From Gammaproteobacteria bacterium (GTDB lineage Bacteria > Pseudomonadota > Gammaproteobacteria > Pseudomonadales > Pseudohongiellaceae), in contig JAWKZW010000001.1 of assembly GCA_041395725.1 (NCBI GenBank), positions 4,946,501 to 5,010,500 on the forward strand: a DNA stretch of 64,000 nt, given 5' to 3'. The position numbers were made by a program, and so were the translations under genes. Below are positions 60,852 to 64,000 of this stretch, piece by piece. The stretch's first letter is position 1, and each line of letters opens with the position of its first letter. The notes under the pieces are model-generated. The model was not told the DNA's origin. It made no database searches and saw only the letters and a list, made by a program, of their open reading frames with translations.

Positions 60852-60880
60852 AAAAAGCCCGGTCAATAACCGGGCTTTTT
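60852..60880 (+). terminator. Rho-independent terminator
   Basis: AAAAAGCCCGG (60852-60862) pairs with CCGGGCTTTTT (60870-60880) around the loop TCAATAA, giving an 11-bp stem that ends in a T run. It follows the monooxygenase gene by 20 bases and can work on both strands. Confidence 0.9.
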
Positions 60881-61095
60881 CGTTCCAGAAGCAGAAGCTT
60901 TAGCCCTGGACGATTGGCGAGTATTCCACTCCCCACCAGGGTCGATTCTTCAAAATCAACAATACCAAGATCATCCTCCCGGTTTGATGCTGCAGTGACT
61001 GGTTGCAGTGTCCTCTGGCAGGCTGTAATCTGCGCCCTGTTACAGGCCCTACGTGCACTGGGCTGTGCAGGTCAGTGCCGCTGCCCTGGACCGAC

Positions 61096-61120
61096 CATTC
61101 ATTCATTCATTAATTAATTA
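61096..61120. repeat. Tetranucleotide repeat before the heme protein gene
   Basis: CATT repeated four times passes into TAAT repeated (CATTCATTCATTCAT then TAATTAATTA), at 61096-61120. It lies in the leader of the next gene, 17 bases before its start, next to ACGGGAGATCCCC which is the ribosome site. Confidence 0.75.
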
Positions 61121-61137
61121 CACAACGGGAGATCCCC

Positions 61138-61689
61138 ATGACCGCAGCCAGGCTGAAAGTGCTTGTTCCGGGTTTTGTTCTGCTCACCTCGGCGCTACTG
61201 ATCAACGGCCACAGCTATTCACAGGATACCGACAGGCAATTGGACCTGACCGCCACCCTGTTCAAGTGTCTGACAGAGATGTCCAAGGCGGGTGCGGGAG
61301 ATTTCTATGTCGACAACATCCTGGGCGATGTTGATGCCACGTTAGCCGTCGCCAACTCGTCGACAGGAGGCACCTATCCACCAGGCTCGGTGGTGTCTCT
61401 CATTCCCTCCGAAGTAATGGTCAAGCATCGGGAAGGCTGGAATCCGGAAACCAACGATTGGGAATTCATCGAACTGAATCTTGCCGACGGGGAAGCTGCC
61501 TTTGCAGCACGGGGCACCACGGAAGTGGTCAACCAGTTCGGGGGTAACTGTTTTGGCTGCCACCAGCTGGCGCGACCGGAATGGGATCTGATCTGTGGTA
61601 CAGATCATGGCTGCGCACCACTGCCGGTATCACGGGAAATGCTGCTTGGCATGCAGGCCAGTGATCCCCGCTGCGTAAGAGAAAACTGA
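61138..61689 (+). CDS. Secreted c-type heme protein
   Basis: 183-residue exported protein with a signal peptide (about 1-32, INGHSYSQDT). It has one CxxCH heme motif (NCFGCH, near residue 142) and no methionine-bearing loop that I can identify with certainty as the second ligand. The rest, including DFYVDNILGDVDATLA and VVSLIPSEVMVKHREG, belongs to no family I know. Cysteines after the heme motif (LICGTDHGC, RCVREN) may pair. ATG 61138 is preceded by CGGGAG. Related function to the upstream heme-copper protein is plausible but the two are separated by a terminator. Confidence 0.8.
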   Translation: MTAARLKVLVPGFVLLTSALLINGHSYSQDTDRQLDLTATLFKCLTEMSKAGAGDFYVDNILGDVDATLAVANSSTGGTYPPGSVVSLIPSEVMVKHREGWNPETNDWEFIELNLADGEAAFAARGTTEVVNQFGGNCFGCHQLARPEWDLICGTDHGCAPLPVSREMLLGMQASDPRCVREN

Positions 61690-61877
61690 GAATTATTGTC
61701 GCATTGGCGTGGCAAGGATGCTGCGCTGAAAAATCTTCTGGCAGACGGTCTGTTGACCGTCTGCGCGGCCGATGTCGTACGTGGCAAGGACATGACAATT
61801 TTCTGCGTACGACGCCTCGCAGCAGCACCTGGCTGACTCCTGCAAAACGTTGTGGCAAATATTCAGAGGTTCCTTGG
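61684..61877. mobile_element. Diverged copy of the MITE-like element
   Basis: The right end from GCGTACGACGCCTCGCAGC through CTGACTCCTGCAAAACG to TTCAGAGGTTCCTT closely follows the right end of the element at 14153-14417. The left end (AACTGAGAATTATTGTCG) is more diverged and includes the stop codon of the heme protein gene. Inside are strong hairpins: GCAGACGGTC-TGTT-GACCGTCTGC and GTCGTACG/CGTACGAC. The element may double as terminator for that gene. Confidence 0.6.
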
Positions 61878-61954
61878 CTGTAAGGAACGTTTTCTCACCT
61901 GTTTGCCTTATCTTTACGTTTCCTTATCGTCACTCAAAACCAGTCAACGGTCTG

Positions 61955-62863
61955 TCAGTCAGCATTACGCAGGCCACCGAAGGCCGCGAAATAATCCTTG
62001 AAAAAGCCAGCAAGCTCCATGCTCATCAGAGCGAACTCCTGATCGAACTGCTGAGCCGGATTTTCGGGATCGGGATCGCCTTGGTCTTCCTGCATACCCT
62101 CGAAGCGAAGCCTTTTGACAGTCAGGTCATCATGCACGATACAACTCAGTATATTGTTCCACATGACCCCTAGTGACTTGACGCGCTTTTCTGCGGCGAG
62201 CATGACCTGCAGCTCCTCGGTCAGCAGATCCTGCCCCTTACAACGGACCACGTTACTGCCGTCCAGAGGATTATAGAGTTCGCAGTCATGCTCGATAGTG
62301 AACTTGTGCGTGGCCTTGTGATCACGCAACCAGCGGGTCATCACGTCACCGGGTGAGCGTTTGACATCGGGTTGGGCCACTGGCAATGAACCAAGACTTT
62401 CCCGCAACAGGTTCAGCAGCGCTTCGGCCTTTGGAGCACTTGGCGTATCGACAACCAGCAGGTTTTCCCGTGGCGCCAGGTAAGCATAGAGCTGCTGATT
62501 CCGGACAAAGGCCTGGGGCAGCAAGGTGGCGAAAACATCCTCCTGTATCTGTCGCCGCTCCTTTCTGTACACCTTGCGTGCCTGGCGTTCTTCCAGCTCC
62601 GCTACCCGCTCTTCGGTCGCATCCCGCACCACCGACACCGGCAGCAGTCGCTCCTGTTCCTGGGCGCAGATCATAGTGTAGTCGCCAACCGTATGGGTCA
62701 GCATCTCGCCTTCTTTGCCTAGCGGACTGACCCAGCCCAGGCTGGATTTATCGTAGCTGCTGCAGGGCTGGAACAGATGCTCTGCCAGCTTTTCCTCCAG
62801 GGCTTCGGGACTGTGTTGAAAGGGTTCAGTGAGGACATAGAGACGGATATTCTTAAACCACAT
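61955..62863 (-). CDS. rdgC: Recombination-associated protein RdgC
   Basis: 302-residue ring-forming DNA-binding protein that modulates RecA. It begins MWFKNIRLYVLTEPF, the RdgC hallmark, and shows GWVSPLGKEGEMLTHTVGDY, KDFERRxR-like KVYRKERRQIQED and a C-terminal acidic stretch EDQGDPDPENPAQQF. Found almost only in beta- and gammaproteobacteria, so it supports the taxonomic guess. ATG 62863 chosen over a start 20 codons upstream that is outside the conserved region. Confidence 0.94.
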   Translation of the reverse strand: MWFKNIRLYVLTEPFQHSPEALEEKLAEHLFQPCSSYDKSSLGWVSPLGKEGEMLTHTVGDYTMICAQEQERLLPVSVVRDATEERVAELEERQARKVYRKERRQIQEDVFATLLPQAFVRNQQLYAYLAPRENLLVVDTPSAPKAEALLNLLRESLGSLPVAQPDVKRSPGDVMTRWLRDHKATHKFTIEHDCELYNPLDGSNVVRCKGQDLLTEELQVMLAAEKRVKSLGVMWNNILSCIVHDDLTVKRLRFEGMQEDQGDPDPENPAQQFDQEFALMSMELAGFFKDYFAAFGGLRNAD

Positions 62864-63124
62864 GTGCAGCAACCTGTGCGACTGGCAGTGCGCGGACCGC
62901 CAGAGTGACGCCCGTGACAGCAACCCCGCGGGGACCCTGCCAAAGGCAAAGCGCGGATTATTCTACAGCCGGCAACAAGTTTCCAGCACCAGCCCCAAGT
63001 ATTCGAGTGATGGCGATAGCACTGGCCTCCTCACCCGAAATCAGTATAGACTCGCGGTCCCACGCGGGGACGGCGTCCCCAGATTGGGTACGTATTCCAG
63101 ACAGCAAGAAAAAAGCAAACCGCC

Positions 63125-63739
63125 ATGCATATTACCGCCACCGGCAACGCCCTGTTCAGTAAAACCCAGCAGCGCGTCCTGGGACTGCTGTTCGGAGCAC
63201 CCGAACAGCAGTTCTACACCAACCAGATAGTCCGTCTTGCGGACATGGGCCGGGGCACGGTGACCCGCGAACTGGAGCGGCTGGAATCTATCGGCCTGAT
63301 CCATTCCAGCCGGGAAGGGAATCAGCGCTATTACCAGGTGAACCCCCATTGCCCGCTGTATCCGGAAGTGCTGGGCATCGTGAAAAAAACCTCCGGAATC
63401 GATGCCATTGTTGGCGATGCCCTGGAAAGCTGGCGGGATCGCATTGTGCTGGCGTTTATTTATGGCGCCATCGCCAGCGGCAGGGAAACCGTCGACAGCC
63501 CGATCGAGCTGCTGATCATCGCGGAGAACCTGGCCTATGGGGATGTCATGCTGACCCTGAATGAAGCCTCCAGGGCGGCCAGCCGGCCCATTAAACCTTC
63601 CATCTACACCGGCACGCAGATCCGCCGGGAACTGCTAAAGCGCAACACCTTTATTAATCGGGTCATGGGTAATCCCAAGCTGTGGGTTCTGGGCGATGAC
63701 GGCGCCTTGCTGGAGATTCGCCGGTCAGTCACACCCTGA
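63125..63739 (+). CDS. HTH regulator with nucleotidyltransferase-like domain
   Basis: 204-residue protein. Residues 1-85 are a winged HTH (TNQIVRLADMGRGTVTRELERLESIGLI, followed by the wing GNQRYYQVN). Residues about 95-200 resemble a MNT-type nucleotidyltransferase, but the active-site motif is weak: GAIASGRETVDSP stands for G-S-x-A-x-G-x5-S-D, and the acidic pair is not evident. Likely a transcriptional regulator whose catalytic domain became a sensor or dimerisation part. No partner gene (HEPN type) is adjacent. An octamer array follows. Confidence 0.78.
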   Translation: MHITATGNALFSKTQQRVLGLLFGAPEQQFYTNQIVRLADMGRGTVTRELERLESIGLIHSSREGNQRYYQVNPHCPLYPEVLGIVKKTSGIDAIVGDALESWRDRIVLAFIYGAIASGRETVDSPIELLIIAENLAYGDVMLTLNEASRAASRPIKPSIYTGTQIRRELLKRNTFINRVMGNPKLWVLGDDGALLEIRRSVTP

Positions 63740-63762
63740 CACACTGCCGGGCCGGGTCGTGG

Positions 63763-63930
63763 CAATCCGGCAATCCGGCAATCCGGCAATCCGGCAATCC
63801 GGCAATCCGGCAATCCGGCAATCAAGCAATCAAGCAATCAAGCAATCAAGCAATCAAGCAATCAAGCAATCAAGCAATCAAGCAATCAAGCAATCAAGCA
63901 ATCAAGCAATCAAGCAATCAAGCAATCAAG
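63763..63930. repeat. Octamer tandem repeat, 21 units in two blocks
   Basis: Seven perfect copies of CAATCCGG (63763-63818) are followed without a break by fourteen perfect copies of CAATCAAG (63819-63930). The two units differ only in the last four bases. The array starts 23 bases after the regulator gene. An open frame across it translates as a short peptide repeat and is not a gene. Such perfect arrays are prone to slippage between strains. Confidence 0.95.
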
Positions 63931-63985
63931 CAAAAGGCTCTTAAGCCTTATTAAAGTTCCCCCCGCTACACTGCAGTCATCCCAG

Positions 63986-64000
63986 CAAGGAGACTAACGT
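63986..64000 (+). promoter_or_regulatory. Ribosome-binding site of a gene starting beyond the window
   Basis: AAGGAGA at 63986-63992 is followed by CTAACGT at the right edge. With normal spacing a start codon should lie within the last bases or just outside. The gene cannot be identified here. Confidence 0.4.

Noticed and set aside
63763..63930. Possible CRISPR array
   Set aside because: Units are 8 bases with no spacers and there are no cas genes.
63696..63944. Open frame with repeats of Asn-Gln-Ala-Ile type
   Set aside because: It is the translation of the octamer array, overlapping the regulator gene's end.

Overview
The window looks like chromosome from an aerobic, probably marine or salt-exposed gammaproteobacterium. 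RdgC, the opgGH pair, RhlE and SelO fit that group, and a complete sucrose-synthesis operon suggests osmoadaptation. I cannot name the genus. No tRNA, rRNA, CRISPR array or phage is visible. Nearly all the DNA is ordinary GC-rich chromosome with tight operons; the accessory signals sit in a few intergenic islands.

Layout. 1-1852: the start of opgH and all of opgG (periplasmic glucans), minus strand. 2188-11397: a compact neighbourhood with a CDP-alcohol phosphatidyltransferase and a flippase-like membrane protein, then a divergent pair of operons. The minus-strand arm is GTP cyclohydrolase II, a RibD reductase domain, an MDR dehydrogenase and a QueD-like protein; the plus-strand arm is a GT4 glycosyltransferase and a methyltransferase. 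A coupled alkaline-phosphatase-fold transferase and FkbM methyltransferase follow. The content suggests an uncharacterised pathway that starts from a GTP-derived pyrimidine or pterin. 11798-13764: small membrane and metal-binding proteins and a PaiB-like flavoprotein. 14153-15723: an integron cassette island without an integrase. It has a MITE-like element, a secreted-protein cassette with attC, a HicAB cassette with attC, and a frameshifted DUF4160 gene. 15737-18698: a secreted M14 peptidase and a polysaccharide deacetylase with a structured leader. 18991-25123: a glycerol-type ABC transporter (glpSTPQUV-like). 25304-30349: DUF4188, SelO, two secreted proteins and a NYN-LOTUS protein. 30745-36657: a sucrose operon in the order sps-spp-fruK-ams. 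36853-49104: housekeeping and secreted enzymes. 49142-53918: an ABCB exporter and a TIR protein with a duplicated TolB-like/TPR module. 54204-63739: membrane proteins, a VIT1-like transporter, an M48 lipoprotein peptidase, a redoxin-heme-copper monooxygenase fusion, a c-type heme protein, RdgC and an HTH regulator.

Two themes run through the non-coding DNA. The first is a set of inverted-repeat elements sharing the end AGGAACCTCTGATT, in long (14153, 61684) and short (27501, 41902) forms, plus an unrelated element at 36719 and a third kind around 56232 and 57275. The second is short tandem repeats between genes: octamers at 63763-63930, hexamers at 56115-56198, mixed 7-8-mers at 13051-13134 and pyrimidine-rich blocks near 1960. 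Predictions come from reading the sequence and recalling families; no database or structure search was run.
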